64,000 bases of DNA from Paracoccus aerius (GTDB lineage: Bacteria; Pseudomonadota; Alphaproteobacteria; Rhodobacterales; Rhodobacteraceae), in assembly GCF_014656455.1 (NCBI RefSeq), contig NZ_BNCL01000003.1, forward strand, positions 62,001-126,000, written 5' to 3'. Made by a program: the position numbers and the translations under genes. Position 1 is the stretch's first letter. Each line of letters begins with the position of its first letter. Below, in pieces: positions 27,803-37,263 of the stretch. The notes beneath the pieces were generated by a model, which saw nothing but the letters and a program-made list of their open reading frames with translations, ran no database searches and was not told the DNA's origin.

Positions 27803-28956
27803 TCCGCGCCATCCTGATCTGGCTGGCCCTGACAGGCGCCGCCTTGGCGCAGGGCGACACCCGCCTGATGATCCTGCACGACCACGGCAATCCGGTCGTG
27901 TCGGAAATGATCGAACTGACGATCCGGGGCGAATACGACCTGACCGTCTCGCTGGAAGACATGGAGTTTCCGAACTCGCCCGACTACGACTGGATCCAGG
28001 TCGCGCGCGACGACTGGCACAAGGATCGCGTGCAGGGTCGGCTTTTGCAGATCTTCGAACGCAAGATCGCGCTGTTTCCGCGCCGCGACGGGCCTTTGAC
28101 GGTGGGCCCTGTCAGCCACAAGCTGACCTATGTCACGGAAGATGGACAACGCGCGCAAACCACCGTGACCGCCGATCCCGTCACCTTGGCCGTCCGGCCC
28201 TTTCCCGCCGACGCGCCGCCCTTGTCGGCGCGGCAACTGACGCTGACGGACGAACTGTCCGCCGAACCCGGCCGCCTGAAGAAGGACGAGATCCTGACCC
28301 GCCGCGTCACCATCGAGGCATTGGGAACGCTTGCCCATCACCTGCCCGAACGCCCCGACCTGTCCCAGCCCTGGCTGATCCTGTTCAGCCAACCCGAAAC
28401 CCGCGAAACCGTTCTGACCGAAGGGGGGCCGGTTGCGCGGGTCGTCTGGGAATGGCAGCTGCGCCCCCGCACGGGCGAGCCCGCCATCCTTCACGCCGAG
28501 GCCTTTACCTGGTTCGACACGGACAACCGGCAGATCCAGGTGGCGCCCCTGAAGCCGATCCCCTTCGGCTTCGCGGGCTTCGGGTCGAACTTCGGCGACC
28601 CGGAAGGACCGGTGCTGCGCAACCGGCTGGGCACGCTTCTGTCGCTGGGCGGGGGCATGGCCCTTGGCCTCGGCCTCATGCTGCGGGGGCGCGGGCTGCT
28701 GCCCCGCGACCGCATCCGCCGGCAGTTGCGCCGCTGGCAGCCCGGCCCCCATGCGTGGGCCATGCGCCACGCGGCCGACACGGGTGACCTGCCGGCGCTG
28801 CGGGCGGCTGCGGACCGCCACCTGCATTGGCGCGGGCAGCCCGCCCCGGCCGTCATGGCCCAGCTTGACCGCCAGCTTTTCGCAGCCGATCCGCCGCCCG
28901 GTTTCGATGCGCGCCGCTGGCTGGCGGCGTTCCACCGGGCCTTGCGCGGGGCCTGA
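27799..28956 (+). CDS. BatD-like membrane protein
   Basis: A 385-residue protein with a signal peptide (ILIWLALTGAALA), a long periplasmic beta-rich region with an Ig-like look (LMILHDHGNPVVSEMIELTI) and a membrane helix near residue 290 (LGTLLSLGGGMALGLGLML). A cytoplasmic Arg-rich tail follows. This is the layout of BatD/oxygen-tolerance proteins. The start is one of two adjacent GTG codons after GAGGAAGGAG; 27799 fits the GTGA overlap. It is the last gene of the operon. Confidence 0.75.
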   Translation: MIRAILIWLALTGAALAQGDTRLMILHDHGNPVVSEMIELTIRGEYDLTVSLEDMEFPNSPDYDWIQVARDDWHKDRVQGRLLQIFERKIALFPRRDGPLTVGPVSHKLTYVTEDGQRAQTTVTADPVTLAVRPFPADAPPLSARQLTLTDELSAEPGRLKKDEILTRRVTIEALGTLAHHLPERPDLSQPWLILFSQPETRETVLTEGGPVARVVWEWQLRPRTGEPAILHAEAFTWFDTDNRQIQVAPLKPIPFGFAGFGSNFGDPEGPVLRNRLGTLLSLGGGMALGLGLMLRGRGLLPRDRIRRQLRRWQPGPHAWAMRHAADTGDLPALRAAADRHLHWRGQPAPAVMAQLDRQLFAADPPPGFDARRWLAAFHRALRGA

Positions 28957-28990
28957 TGGGGGTTGCCACCCGTCCGGCCATGGGTCACGC

Positions 28991-29003
28991 TGCATGTCAT
29001 GCA
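28991..29003 (+). promoter_or_regulatory. Perfect palindrome upstream of the peptide ABC operon
   Basis: TGCATG-T-CATGCA is a perfect 13-bp palindrome, 38 bp before the substrate-binding protein start, followed by a small CCCGC/GCGGG hairpin (29005-29020). It is a candidate repressor operator; the regulator is not in the neighbourhood. Confidence 0.35.
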
Positions 29004-29041
29004 ACCCGCCACGAAGCGGGATGAACCGACAGGGAACCACC

Positions 29042-30640
29042 ATGAAACATCTTCTGACCCCGCGCGCGATCCTGCTGGCATCGGCCCTGGCCATCGCGCC
29101 CGCGGCTTGGGCGGAAACGCCCGCCGATACGCTGGTCGTGGCCGCCGCGATCGACGACATCATCAGCCTGGACCCGGCCCAAAGCTTCGAGTTCTCGGGC
29201 AACGACGTGAACCAGAACACCTATGACCGGTTGGTCGATTTCGACCCGCTGGACATGGAGGCGGGCTTCAAGCCCTCGCTCGCCGAAAGCTGGGAAGTGT
29301 CCGAGGACGGCATGTCCATCACCTTCACCATGCGCCCGGGCGTGACCTTCCATTCCGGAAACCCCGTCCGGGCCGAGGATGCGGCCTGGTCGCTGCAGCG
29401 CGCGGTCAAGCTGGACAAGACCCCGGCCTTCATCCTGACCCAGTTCGGTTTCACCGCCGACAACGTGGAAGAAAAGATCACCTTCGACGACACGACCCTG
29501 ACGCTGACGCTCGACAAGCCCTATGCGCCGACCTTCGTGCTGAACTGCCTGACCGCCAACATCGCCAGCGTGGTGGACAAGGAAACGGTCATGGCGAACG
29601 CCCAGGGCGACGACTTGGGCAATACCTGGCTGAACACCAACGAGGCGGGTTCCGGCCCCTATGTCCTGGCCGGCTGGCGCCCGAACGAGGCCGTGCAGTT
29701 CACCGCCTATGAGGATTATTTCCAGGGTGCGCCCGAGATGAAGCGCGTGGTGGTCCGCAACGTCGCCGAATCCAGCGCGCAGCGCCTGCTGCTGGAACAG
29801 GGCGACATCGACGCCGCCCGCAACCTGTCGCCGACCGACGTGGAATCCGTGGGCACGGTCGAGGGCGTCAAGATCCAGGACGAACCGCGCGGCCGGATCC
29901 TGTACATGGGCCTGAACCAGAAGGATCCGGTCCTGTCGAACCCCCAGGTCATCGAGGCGATGAAGCACCTGGTCGATTACGACGGCATCGCGAACAGCTT
30001 CCTGAAAGGCACCTTCGTTCCGCACCAGTCCTTCCTGCCCAAGGGATACCTGGGTGCGCTGGAGGACATGCCCTGGACCTATGACGTCGCCAAGGCCAAG
30101 GCCCTGATCGACGATGCGGGGATGTCCGGCAAGACCATCACCACCAAGGTCCGCGACCTGCGCGAATATGTGGACGTGGCCCAGGCCCTGCAGGCATCCA
30201 TGGCCGAGGCAGGCCTGACGCTGGAAATCCAGCAGATGACCGGCGCGCAGGTGCTGGACGCCTATCGCGCCCGCGACGTGCCGGTCTTCCTGGGCGAATG
30301 GGGGCCGGATTATTCCGACCCGAACACCAATGCCGCGACCTTCGCCTATAACCCCGACAACAGCGACGAGGCGCAGGCGACGGGCCTTCTGGCCTGGCGC
30401 AACGCCTATGAGGTTCCGGCCGAGATGAACGAGGCCACGGTGGCCGCCACCCTGGAACAGGACGCCGACAAGCGCGCCCAGATGTATATCGACATCCAGA
30501 AGCAGTATCAGGCCGAGGCCCCGATCGTGCCGCTGTTCCAGCGGGTCGAGAACACCGGCCTGCGCGACAACGTGCAGAACTGGAATTCCGGCGGGTCCGT
30601 GACCTCGGTCATGTATCGGCAGGTTACGAAGGGCGAATAA
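29042..30640 (+). CDS. ABC transporter substrate-binding protein, family 5 (peptide/nickel type)
   Basis: A 532-residue periplasmic protein with a signal peptide cleaved near AAWA-ETPAD. The family 5 fold shows in NQNTYDRLVDFDP, LAESWEVSEDGMSITF and GVTFHSGNPVRAEDAAWSLQRA. The family binds di- or oligopeptides, nickel chelates, opines or sugars; the ligand is not clear here. The ATG at 29042 has AGGGAACCACC upstream. It leads a five-gene ABC import operon. Confidence 0.92.
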   Translation: MKHLLTPRAILLASALAIAPAAWAETPADTLVVAAAIDDIISLDPAQSFEFSGNDVNQNTYDRLVDFDPLDMEAGFKPSLAESWEVSEDGMSITFTMRPGVTFHSGNPVRAEDAAWSLQRAVKLDKTPAFILTQFGFTADNVEEKITFDDTTLTLTLDKPYAPTFVLNCLTANIASVVDKETVMANAQGDDLGNTWLNTNEAGSGPYVLAGWRPNEAVQFTAYEDYFQGAPEMKRVVVRNVAESSAQRLLLEQGDIDAARNLSPTDVESVGTVEGVKIQDEPRGRILYMGLNQKDPVLSNPQVIEAMKHLVDYDGIANSFLKGTFVPHQSFLPKGYLGALEDMPWTYDVAKAKALIDDAGMSGKTITTKVRDLREYVDVAQALQASMAEAGLTLEIQQMTGAQVLDAYRARDVPVFLGEWGPDYSDPNTNAATFAYNPDNSDEAQATGLLAWRNAYEVPAEMNEATVAATLEQDADKRAQMYIDIQKQYQAEAPIVPLFQRVENTGLRDNVQNWNSGGSVTSVMYRQVTKGE

Positions 30641-30643
30641 GGC

Positions 30644-31747
30644 TTGGCCGTTTCCGACACCGATGCCGCCGGCCGGGGGACAGCTTTGCCCCCCGCGCCG
30701 AATCCCGATGCGCCCAACCACCGCGCCGCCGCCCGGCGCCGCCGCGCCCGCAGCATCGGCGGCACGCTTCTGTCGCTGGCCCTGACCATGCTGGGTCTGC
30801 TGCTGGTCACCTTCATCATCGGCCGGGTCATGCCCATCGACCCGGTGCTGAAGGTGGTTGGCGACCGCGCGTCCCAGGCGCAATACGACGCCGCCTATCA
30901 GGCAATGGGGCTGGACCAGCCGCTGTATGTGCAGTTCGTGCGCTATCTGGGCGATGTGCTGACAGGCGATTTCGGACGGTCCATCTCCACCGGCCAGCTT
31001 GTCGTGGACGACATCAAGCGGGTCTTTCCTGCCACCTTCGAACTGGCGACCCTGGGTACCCTGATCGGCGTCCTGATCGGCGTGCCGCTGGGCGTGATCG
31101 CCGCCGCGCGCCGGGGCGGGATCATCGACCAGGTGGCCCGCGTGGTGGCGCTTGTGGGCTATTCCATGCCGATCTTCTGGCTGGGTCTGATGGGGCTTCT
31201 GGTCTTCTATGGCATCCTCGGCTGGGTCGGGGGGCCGGGGCGGCAGGGGATCATCTATGACGGGATGGTGCCGGCCGTGACCGGGCTGATCCTTGTCGAT
31301 TCGCTGATCGCGGGCGACTGGGGCGCCTTCAAGGACGCGTTTTCCCACATCATCCTGCCCGCCAGCCTTCTGGGCTATTTCAGCCTGGCCTATATCAGCC
31401 GCATGACGCGCAGCTTCATGCTGGAACAGCTTTCAGCCGAATACATCACTACTGCCCGCGTCAAGGGCCTGTCCGAACGCGCGGTGATCTGGCGCCACGC
31501 CTTTCGCAACATCCAGATTCCCCTTATCACCGTGATCGCGCTGTCCTTCGGATCGCTGCTGGAAGGATCCGTCCTGACCGAGATCATCTTCAGTTGGCCG
31601 GGCCTGGGCCAATACATCACCAAGGCGCTGCTGTCGGGCGACATGAACGCGGTCCTGGGCGGCACGGTGGTCGTCGGCACCTGCTTCGTGGTGCTGAACC
31701 TGTTCAGCGACATCCTGTATCGCGTCCTCGATCCGAGGTCGAAATGA
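30644..31747 (+). CDS. ABC transporter permease (DppB type)
   Basis: A 367-residue permease with six predicted helices. The coupling-helix EAA region is EYITTARVKGLSERAVIWRHAFRN. The N-terminus has an extra 40-residue Arg- and Pro-rich tail before the first helix (LLSLALTMLGLLLVTFIIG). The proposed start is a TTG at 30644, 3 bp after the previous stop; a later start inside the tail is possible. Its stop overlaps the next permease (ATGA). Imports peptide-like solute with its partners. Confidence 0.88.
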   Translation: MAVSDTDAAGRGTALPPAPNPDAPNHRAAARRRRARSIGGTLLSLALTMLGLLLVTFIIGRVMPIDPVLKVVGDRASQAQYDAAYQAMGLDQPLYVQFVRYLGDVLTGDFGRSISTGQLVVDDIKRVFPATFELATLGTLIGVLIGVPLGVIAAARRGGIIDQVARVVALVGYSMPIFWLGLMGLLVFYGILGWVGGPGRQGIIYDGMVPAVTGLILVDSLIAGDWGAFKDAFSHIILPASLLGYFSLAYISRMTRSFMLEQLSAEYITTARVKGLSERAVIWRHAFRNIQIPLITVIALSFGSLLEGSVLTEIIFSWPGLGQYITKALLSGDMNAVLGGTVVVGTCFVVLNLFSDILYRVLDPRSK

Positions 31748-32664
31748 ACCAGATCGGACGCGCCCAATCCAGGAGAGAATGGCTGCTGTCAGACGCGCCC
31801 CAGACCCGCCGCCAAGCCCGGCTTGGCGCCTTCTACCAGGGCTGGCTGACCTTCCGCGGCAACAAGCTGGCGATGCTGGGGCTGATCGTACTGGTCGGGC
31901 TGATCGGCATGGCGATCCTGGCACCCTGGATTGCCCCCCAAAGCCCCTTTGCGCAGGACCTGGCGGGCCGGCTGCAACCGCCATCCGCCGATCACTGGCT
32001 GGGCACCGACGCGCTTGGCCGGGACATCCTGTCGCGGCTGATCTACGGATCCCGGATCACGCTGTTCATCGTCGGCACCGTGGCGCTGATCGCGCCGATC
32101 ATGGGGCTGTTCATCGGCACGGTGGCGGGTTTCGCGGGCGGCTGGGTGGACCAGGTGCTGATGCGGATCACCGACATCTTCCTGGCCTTTCCCAAGCTGA
32201 TCCTGGCCTTGGCCTTCGTCGCGGCCCTGGGCCCCAGCATCGGCAACGCGGTCCTGGCGCTGGCCCTGACCGCTTGGCCCCCCTATGCCCGCCTTGCGCG
32301 GGCGGAAACGCTGACCATCCGCCATGCCGACTTCATCGCCGCCGCCCGCCTGCAAGGGGCGGGGCCGCTGCGGCTGCTCATCAAGCATATCTGGCCGCTG
32401 TGCATTTCCTCGCTGATCGTGCGCGTGGCGCTCGATATGGCGGGGATCATCCTGTCGGCGGCGGGACTGGGCTTCCTGGGCCTTGGCGCGCAGCCGCCGA
32501 TGCCGGAATGGGGGGCGATGATTTCCGACGGGCGAACCTATATCCTGGATTTCTGGTGGGTCGCCGCCATGCCGGGGATCGCGATCTTCATCGTCTCGAT
32601 GGCCTTCAACCTGCTGGGCGACGGCTTGCGCGACGTCCTGGATCCCAAAGGGGCCAAGGAATGA
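31744..32664 (+). CDS. ABC transporter permease (DppC type)
   Basis: A 306-residue permease of the DppC/OppC type. The N-terminal OppC-like segment (FYQGWLTFRGNKLAMLGLIVLVG) is followed by periplasmic HWLGTDALGRDILSRLIYG, a DppC hallmark. The EAA loop is HADFIAAARLQGAGPLRLLIKH. Start overlaps the DppB-type stop and its own stop overlaps the ATPase start, both as ATGA, so the operon is translationally coupled. Confidence 0.92.
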   Translation: MNQIGRAQSRREWLLSDAPQTRRQARLGAFYQGWLTFRGNKLAMLGLIVLVGLIGMAILAPWIAPQSPFAQDLAGRLQPPSADHWLGTDALGRDILSRLIYGSRITLFIVGTVALIAPIMGLFIGTVAGFAGGWVDQVLMRITDIFLAFPKLILALAFVAALGPSIGNAVLALALTAWPPYARLARAETLTIRHADFIAAARLQGAGPLRLLIKHIWPLCISSLIVRVALDMAGIILSAAGLGFLGLGAQPPMPEWGAMISDGRTYILDFWWVAAMPGIAIFIVSMAFNLLGDGLRDVLDPKGAKE

Positions 32665-33539
32665 CGCTGCTCTCGGTCCAGAACCTCCGCGTCACCTTTC
32701 CCACCCGCCAGGGCGCCTTCGAGGCCGTGCGCGGCGTCAGCTTTGACCTTGGCCGCGAACGACTGGGGGTGGTGGGCGAATCCGGGTCGGGCAAGTCGAT
32801 GACGGGCCGTGCGATCCTGGGCCTTGTCCGCCCGCCGGGCCGCGTCACCGCCGACCGGATGGAGCTTGAGGGCCAGTCGATCCTGAACCTGCCCGAACGC
32901 CGGATGCGCAAGATCCGGGGCAGGCGGATCAGCATGGTCATGCAGGATCCCAAGTTCAGCCTGAACCCGGTCATGACCATCGGCGACCAGATCGTCGAGG
33001 CCTATCGCCTGCACGCAGGCGGCAACCGCACAGCGGCGCGCCAGAAGGCGCTGGACATGCTGGCCGCCGTCCAGATCCGCGATCCCGAACGGGTCATGGG
33101 CGCCTATCCGCACGAGGTGTCGGGCGGCATGGGCCAGCGGATCATGATCGCCATGATGCTGGCCCCCGACCCCGAAATCCTGATCGCGGACGAGCCGACA
33201 AGCGCGCTGGACGTGTCGGTCAGGACCGAGGTTCTGAACATCATGGACCGGCTGGTCCGCGACCGGGGCATGGGCCTGATCTTCATCAGCCACGACCTGA
33301 ACCTGGTCGCGCAGTTCTGCGACCGGGTGCTGATCATGTATGCGGGCCGGATCGTGGAAACGCTGGCGGCACGCGACCTGCACCAGGCTCGCCATCCATA
33401 CACCCAGGGCCTGCTGAACAGCCTGCCGCGGCTGGACGCGCCGGTGGACCGCCTGCCGGTGCTGGAACGTCAGGATGCCTGGCGCGACGGCGGCATGATC
33501 AGCCAAAGCCTGGAAACCGAATTTCCAGGGGGCCTCTGA
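32661..33539 (+). CDS. ABC transporter ATP-binding protein (DppD type)
   Basis: A 292-residue ATPase with Walker [15 protein letters not shown], signature SGGMGQR and Walker [13 protein letters not shown]. The ending, RHPYTQGLLNSLPRL, is the start of the OppD/DppD C-terminal extension, but it is shorter than in most family members (about 320-330 residues). Start overlaps the permease stop (ATGA). Confidence 0.92.
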   Translation: MTLLSVQNLRVTFPTRQGAFEAVRGVSFDLGRERLGVVGESGSGKSMTGRAILGLVRPPGRVTADRMELEGQSILNLPERRMRKIRGRRISMVMQDPKFSLNPVMTIGDQIVEAYRLHAGGNRTAARQKALDMLAAVQIRDPERVMGAYPHEVSGGMGQRIMIAMMLAPDPEILIADEPTSALDVSVRTEVLNIMDRLVRDRGMGLIFISHDLNLVAQFCDRVLIMYAGRIVETLAARDLHQARHPYTQGLLNSLPRLDAPVDRLPVLERQDAWRDGGMISQSLETEFPGGL

Positions 33540-33582
33540 TGCTTCTCCGTTGTCCAAATACCCAATCCCGCCGGAGCCGCCC

Positions 33583-34335
33583 ATGCTGACGGTCGATCAC
33601 CTGAACGTCTGGTTCGGCCACCATCCCGACCGCGTGGACGCCGTGCAGGACGCCAGCTTCAGCGTCGCCCAAGGCGAAAGCTTCGGCCTTGTGGGCGAAT
33701 CCGGGTCGGGCAAGTCAACCATCCTGCGCGCCATCGCAGGCCTGATCGACACCTGGTCCGGCACCATCACGGTCGCAGGCCAGCCGCTGGCCGCGCGCAA
33801 ACGCGACCGGGCCTTCTACAAGACCGTGCAGATGGTCTTCCAGGATCCCTATGCCAGCCTGCATCCCCGCCATTCGGTCGATGCGGTGTTGTCGGAAACC
33901 CTGCGCCTGCAGGGCATGGACGATATCGATCGCCGTATCGGGCGGCTTCTGGACGATGTGGGCCTGGGTCGCGGCTTCCGCTTCCGCTATCCGCACCAAC
34001 TGTCGGGCGGGCAGCGCCAGCGGGTCGCCATCGCCCGTGCCCTGGCGGCGGAACCGCGCCTGCTGCTGCTGGACGAACCGACAAGCGCGCTTGACGTCAG
34101 CGTCCAGGCGGAAATCCTGAACCTGCTGGCCGACCTGCGCGCCGAACACGGCCTGACCTATGTGATGGTCAGCCACGACCTGGCGGTGGTGGGCCACATG
34201 TGCGACCGGCTGGCCGTCATGCAGGGCGGCCGCATCGTCGAGGTGATGGATGTCCAGGCCCTGCGCGGAGGCACCCCGCAGCAGGACTATACCCGGCAAC
34301 TGATCGCCGCGTCCCAAGGATACGAGCGGGCGTGA
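33583..34335 (+). CDS. ABC transporter ATP-binding protein (DppF type)
   Basis: A 250-residue second ATPase: Walker [10 protein letters not shown], signature LSGGQRQR and Walker [29 protein letters not shown] is typical of DppF/OppF. The ATG at 33583 has CCGGAG six bases upstream and starts directly at the first strand ([12 protein letters not shown]). A TTG at 33550 would add 11 residues and is less likely. The extended C-terminal region of OppF is absent. Ends 1 bp from the convergent DUF1801 gene. Confidence 0.9.
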   Translation: MLTVDHLNVWFGHHPDRVDAVQDASFSVAQGESFGLVGESGSGKSTILRAIAGLIDTWSGTITVAGQPLAARKRDRAFYKTVQMVFQDPYASLHPRHSVDAVLSETLRLQGMDDIDRRIGRLLDDVGLGRGFRFRYPHQLSGGQRQRVAIARALAAEPRLLLLDEPTSALDVSVQAEILNLLADLRAEHGLTYVMVSHDLAVVGHMCDRLAVMQGGRIVEVMDVQALRGGTPQQDYTRQLIAASQGYERA

Positions 34336-34749
34336 TCACATCCTCTCGCCCGGCAGACGGCTTGCCTGCCGCACCCAGCCGGTGAACTGCGCCTCGTCGA
34401 AGGCACCGTCCGGACCGATATGCAGATAGCGGACCAGGGGCTGCCGGGACCCGACCGGCGGCATCGGCCGAAGCTCGGTGCCCCGGAAAAAGGCAACCTT
34501 GATGTATCGGGTCATGCAGTGAAAGGACAGGAACCACAGCCCCTCCTGCATCCCGTAAAGCGGAGAGTTCCACTTGACCGCCTTGCCGACGCCCGGCAGC
34601 GCAGCCGTGATCAGACCGTCCAGCGCTCGCCCGACGTCCTGCTTCCAACCCGGCATGGCTGCGATATAGGCTTGCACCGGTCCCTCGCCAAAGCCTTTCG
34701 GGATCTGCGGGTTGCCGCCCGACAGAAGCACGGGCTTGCCTGTCTCCAT
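34336..34749 (-). CDS. DUF1801 (YdhG-like) protein
   Basis: A 137-residue protein with the DUF1801 core, including VKWNSPLYG and the MTRYIKVAFFRGTEL strand pair, about residues 55-95. The fold is structurally known in some members but no enzymatic role is established. The ATG at 34749 (METGKPVLL) lies 9 bp after an AGGGGGCAGG stretch; the frame extends to 34800. It is convergent with the ABC operon. Confidence 0.8.
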   Translation of the reverse strand: METGKPVLLSGGNPQIPKGFGEGPVQAYIAAMPGWKQDVGRALDGLITAALPGVGKAVKWNSPLYGMQEGLWFLSFHCMTRYIKVAFFRGTELRPMPPVGSRQPLVRYLHIGPDGAFDEAQFTGWVRQASRLPGERM

Positions 34750-34859
34750 CGTCCTGCCCCCTTGGCGGGGCAAGTCTGGCACAGGTTCGGCCTTGGTCAA
34801 AGCCTTGCGTCGCCGCGCGCTATCGCTAACGTGCGCGCGACAGCAGGAAAGGGACCACC

Positions 34860-35918
34860 ATGAAGCGCGTGAAACTGGGCGGCAGCGATGTCGAGGTCAG
34901 CGAAATCTGTCTGGGCACCATGACCTTCGGCAACCAGACGGCCGAGGTCGATGGCCACGCCCAGATGGACCGCGCCCTGAACGCGGGCATCACCTTCCTG
35001 GACACGGCCGAGATGTATCCCGTGAACCCCGTCCGGCGGGAAACGATCGGCTTGACCGAAACCATCGTCGGCAACTGGCTGGCCCGCGGCGGCAACCGCG
35101 ACCGGGTAGAGGTCGCCACCAAGATCACCGGTCCCAGCCAGATGGTCCGCGATGGCGTGCCCTATGACGGCGCCATCGTCGCCAAGGCCATCGACGCCTC
35201 GCTGACGCGGCTGCAGACGGATCGGATCGACCTTTACCAGATGCACTGGCCGGTGCGCGGCAGCTATGCCTTCCGCCAGAACTGGACCTACGACCCCTCG
35301 AAGCAGTCGAAGCAGCAGACACTGGACCACATGGCCGACGTCCTGGGGGCGCTGTCGGATGCCCGGAAGGCGGGCAAGATCCGCGCCGTGGGGCTGTCGA
35401 ACGAATCCGCCTGGGGCCTGGCCCGCTGGTGCGACGTGGCCGACCGGACCGGTGGGCCGCGCATGGTCTCGATCCAGAACGAATATTCGCTGCTTTATCG
35501 ACTTTACGACACCGACCTGGCCGAGGTCGCGGTGAACGAGGATGTGACGCTTCTGTCCTATTCCCCGCTGGCCGCTGGCCTGTTGTCGGGCAAATACTCG
35601 GGCGGAGCCATGCCGGATGGCAGCCGCGCGGCGGTCGACAAGGCCACGGGCGGGCAAGGCAACCTTGGGGGTCGCAAGACCCCGCAAGCTGTCGCCGCGA
35701 CCGAGGCCTATCACAAGCTGGCCGCCGAACATGGCTGGGACGCGATCCACATGGCGATCGCCTGGCAATTGACACGGCCCTTCAAGGTGGTGCCGATCAT
35801 CGGCGCCACGCGGATGGACCAGCTTGACCACCTGATCGCGGGCCTGGGCAAGCCCTTGCCGGACGACCTGCGCAAGGCGGTGGACCGGCTGCACAAGCAG
35901 TATCCGTTGCCCTATTGA
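34860..35918 (+). CDS. Aldo/keto reductase (Tas-like)
   Basis: A 352-residue NADPH-dependent reductase of the AKR fold. The catalytic tetrad is present: Asp in FLDTAEMYP, the Tyr two residues later, Lys in VATKITGP, and His in YQMHWPVRG. The C-terminal cofactor segment is VVPIIGATRMDQL. Length and the early insertion (NQTAEVDGHAQMDRAL) fit the Tas/YgdS branch. The physiological substrate is unknown. An AGGAAAGGGACCACC stretch precedes the ATG. Confidence 0.92.
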   Translation: MKRVKLGGSDVEVSEICLGTMTFGNQTAEVDGHAQMDRALNAGITFLDTAEMYPVNPVRRETIGLTETIVGNWLARGGNRDRVEVATKITGPSQMVRDGVPYDGAIVAKAIDASLTRLQTDRIDLYQMHWPVRGSYAFRQNWTYDPSKQSKQQTLDHMADVLGALSDARKAGKIRAVGLSNESAWGLARWCDVADRTGGPRMVSIQNEYSLLYRLYDTDLAEVAVNEDVTLLSYSPLAAGLLSGKYSGGAMPDGSRAAVDKATGGQGNLGGRKTPQAVAATEAYHKLAAEHGWDAIHMAIAWQLTRPFKVVPIIGATRMDQLDHLIAGLGKPLPDDLRKAVDRLHKQYPLPY

Positions 35919-35975
35919 TGAAACGTGGCCGTTCCCTATGTTCTTGAACACAGGCGATGAAATGAGGAAATGGGC

Positions 35976-36905
35976 ATGGCTGGTGATCCATATGAGGCCC
36001 TGGGGCTGACGAAATCGGCAAGCGACGCCGAGATTAAGAAGGCCTATCGCCGGATCGCCAAGTCGGACCATCCCGACCTGAACCCCGATCCGGCGGCTAT
36101 GGCGCGCTTCAAGGCCGCGTCCGCAGCCTATGACCTGCTGAAGGATCCTGAACAGCGGCGCCGCTTCGATGCAGGGGAAATCGATGCCCAGGGCCAGGAA
36201 CGCGCGCAGCGCCGCCCCTGGCGCGACCATGCCGAAGCCGCGGGCAACCCCTATGCCCGCAGCTATGGCTTTGAGTCCGACCCGGACCTGTCGGACGTCT
36301 TCTCGGACCTTTTCGGGCGGCGCGGCTTTGGCGGCTTCAACCGGGGCGGGGCCGAGGATCCACGCAACTTCCATGTGCGCGGGCAGGATTACCGCTTCTC
36401 GCTCCAGGTCGATTTCCTGACCGCCGCCAGGGGCGGCAAGACCCGCATCACCCTGCCCGAGGGGGGCGACCTCGAGGTGACGATCCCCAAGGGCGTGCGC
36501 GACGGCCAGACCATCCGGCTGAAGGGCAAGGGCGGGCAGGGCCTGGGGCAGGGCGGGGCGGGCGACGCCTATCTGGCGATCAGCGTGGCCCCTCATCCGG
36601 ATTTCCGGCGCGACGGCGACGATATCCTGCTGACCCTGCCGATCACCTTGGACGAGGCGGTCCTGGGCGGCAAGATCGCGGTCCCGACCATCGACGGCCC
36701 GGTCAACCTGACGATCCCGAAGGGCGCCACGACCGGGCAGAAGCTGCGCTTGCGCGGCCGGGGGATCAATGGCGGCGATCAGCAGGTGGACCTGAAGATC
36801 GTGATGCCGCCCAGGGTGGACGACGATCTGGCGCGTTTCATGGAAGCCTGGCGCAAGGACCATGGCTATGATCCGCGGGCCGGAATGAAGGCCGGAGGGA
36901 AATAG
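35976..36905 (+). CDS. DnaJ-class co-chaperone (CbpA-like)
   Basis: A 309-residue J-domain protein: an N-terminal J-domain with the HPD motif (SDHPDLNPDP near residue 33), a Gly/Arg linker, and a C-terminal peptide-binding region without the DnaJ zinc finger. This layout matches the curved-DNA-binding protein CbpA. The ATG at 35976 is favoured over 35970 because GAGGA (35964-35968) is 7 bp away from it but only 1 bp from the other. A CbpM-like gene follows after 1 bp, matching the cbpAM pair. Confidence 0.88.
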   Translation: MAGDPYEALGLTKSASDAEIKKAYRRIAKSDHPDLNPDPAAMARFKAASAAYDLLKDPEQRRRFDAGEIDAQGQERAQRRPWRDHAEAAGNPYARSYGFESDPDLSDVFSDLFGRRGFGGFNRGGAEDPRNFHVRGQDYRFSLQVDFLTAARGGKTRITLPEGGDLEVTIPKGVRDGQTIRLKGKGGQGLGQGGAGDAYLAISVAPHPDFRRDGDDILLTLPITLDEAVLGGKIAVPTIDGPVNLTIPKGATTGQKLRLRGRGINGGDQQVDLKIVMPPRVDDDLARFMEAWRKDHGYDPRAGMKAGGK

Positions 36906-36906
36906 C

Positions 36907-37263
36907 ATGGCCCGGCATTTCTCCGAGACCGAAGTCATCGCGACCCTCGAGGGCCTGGATCCCGCCCGGCTGCACGCCTTTGTGGCCGCCCATGTGGTAA
37001 GTCCCGTCGTCACCCCGCAGGGCCATGCCTTCAGCGAGGCCGATCTGGCCCGGCTGCAACTGCTTTGCGACCTGTCCGAGGTTTATGATCTGCCCGACGA
37101 TTCGCTGGCGATGGTCATGTCGTTGATCGACCAGTTGAACACCGCGCGCGGCGACATGCGGGCGCTGATCCAGGCCGTCGCCACCGAGCCCGACGAAGTG
37201 CGCGGTCGTATCCAGAAGACCGTCCGCCGGCTGCGCGTCGTGACCCTGTCCCGCGACGACTGA
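36907..37263 (+). CDS. CbpM-like chaperone modulator
   Basis: A 118-residue helical protein resembling the MerR-like CbpM family, which binds the CbpA J-domain and blocks its DnaK stimulation. The N-terminus (FSETEVIATLEGLDPARLHAFVAAHVVSP) and the ARLQLLCDLSEVYDL segment look like a winged-helix start followed by helices. It begins 1 bp after the CbpA-like gene, the same order as in E. coli cbpAM. Confidence 0.8.
   Translation: MARHFSETEVIATLEGLDPARLHAFVAAHVVSPVVTPQGHAFSEADLARLQLLCDLSEVYDLPDDSLAMVMSLIDQLNTARGDMRALIQAVATEPDEVRGRIQKTVRRLRVVTLSRDD

Noticed and set aside
34809..34840. GC-rich imperfect inverted repeat before the aldo/keto reductase
   Set aside because: The stem is broken by a bulge and dominated by GCGC, which occurs often by chance in this GC-rich DNA.
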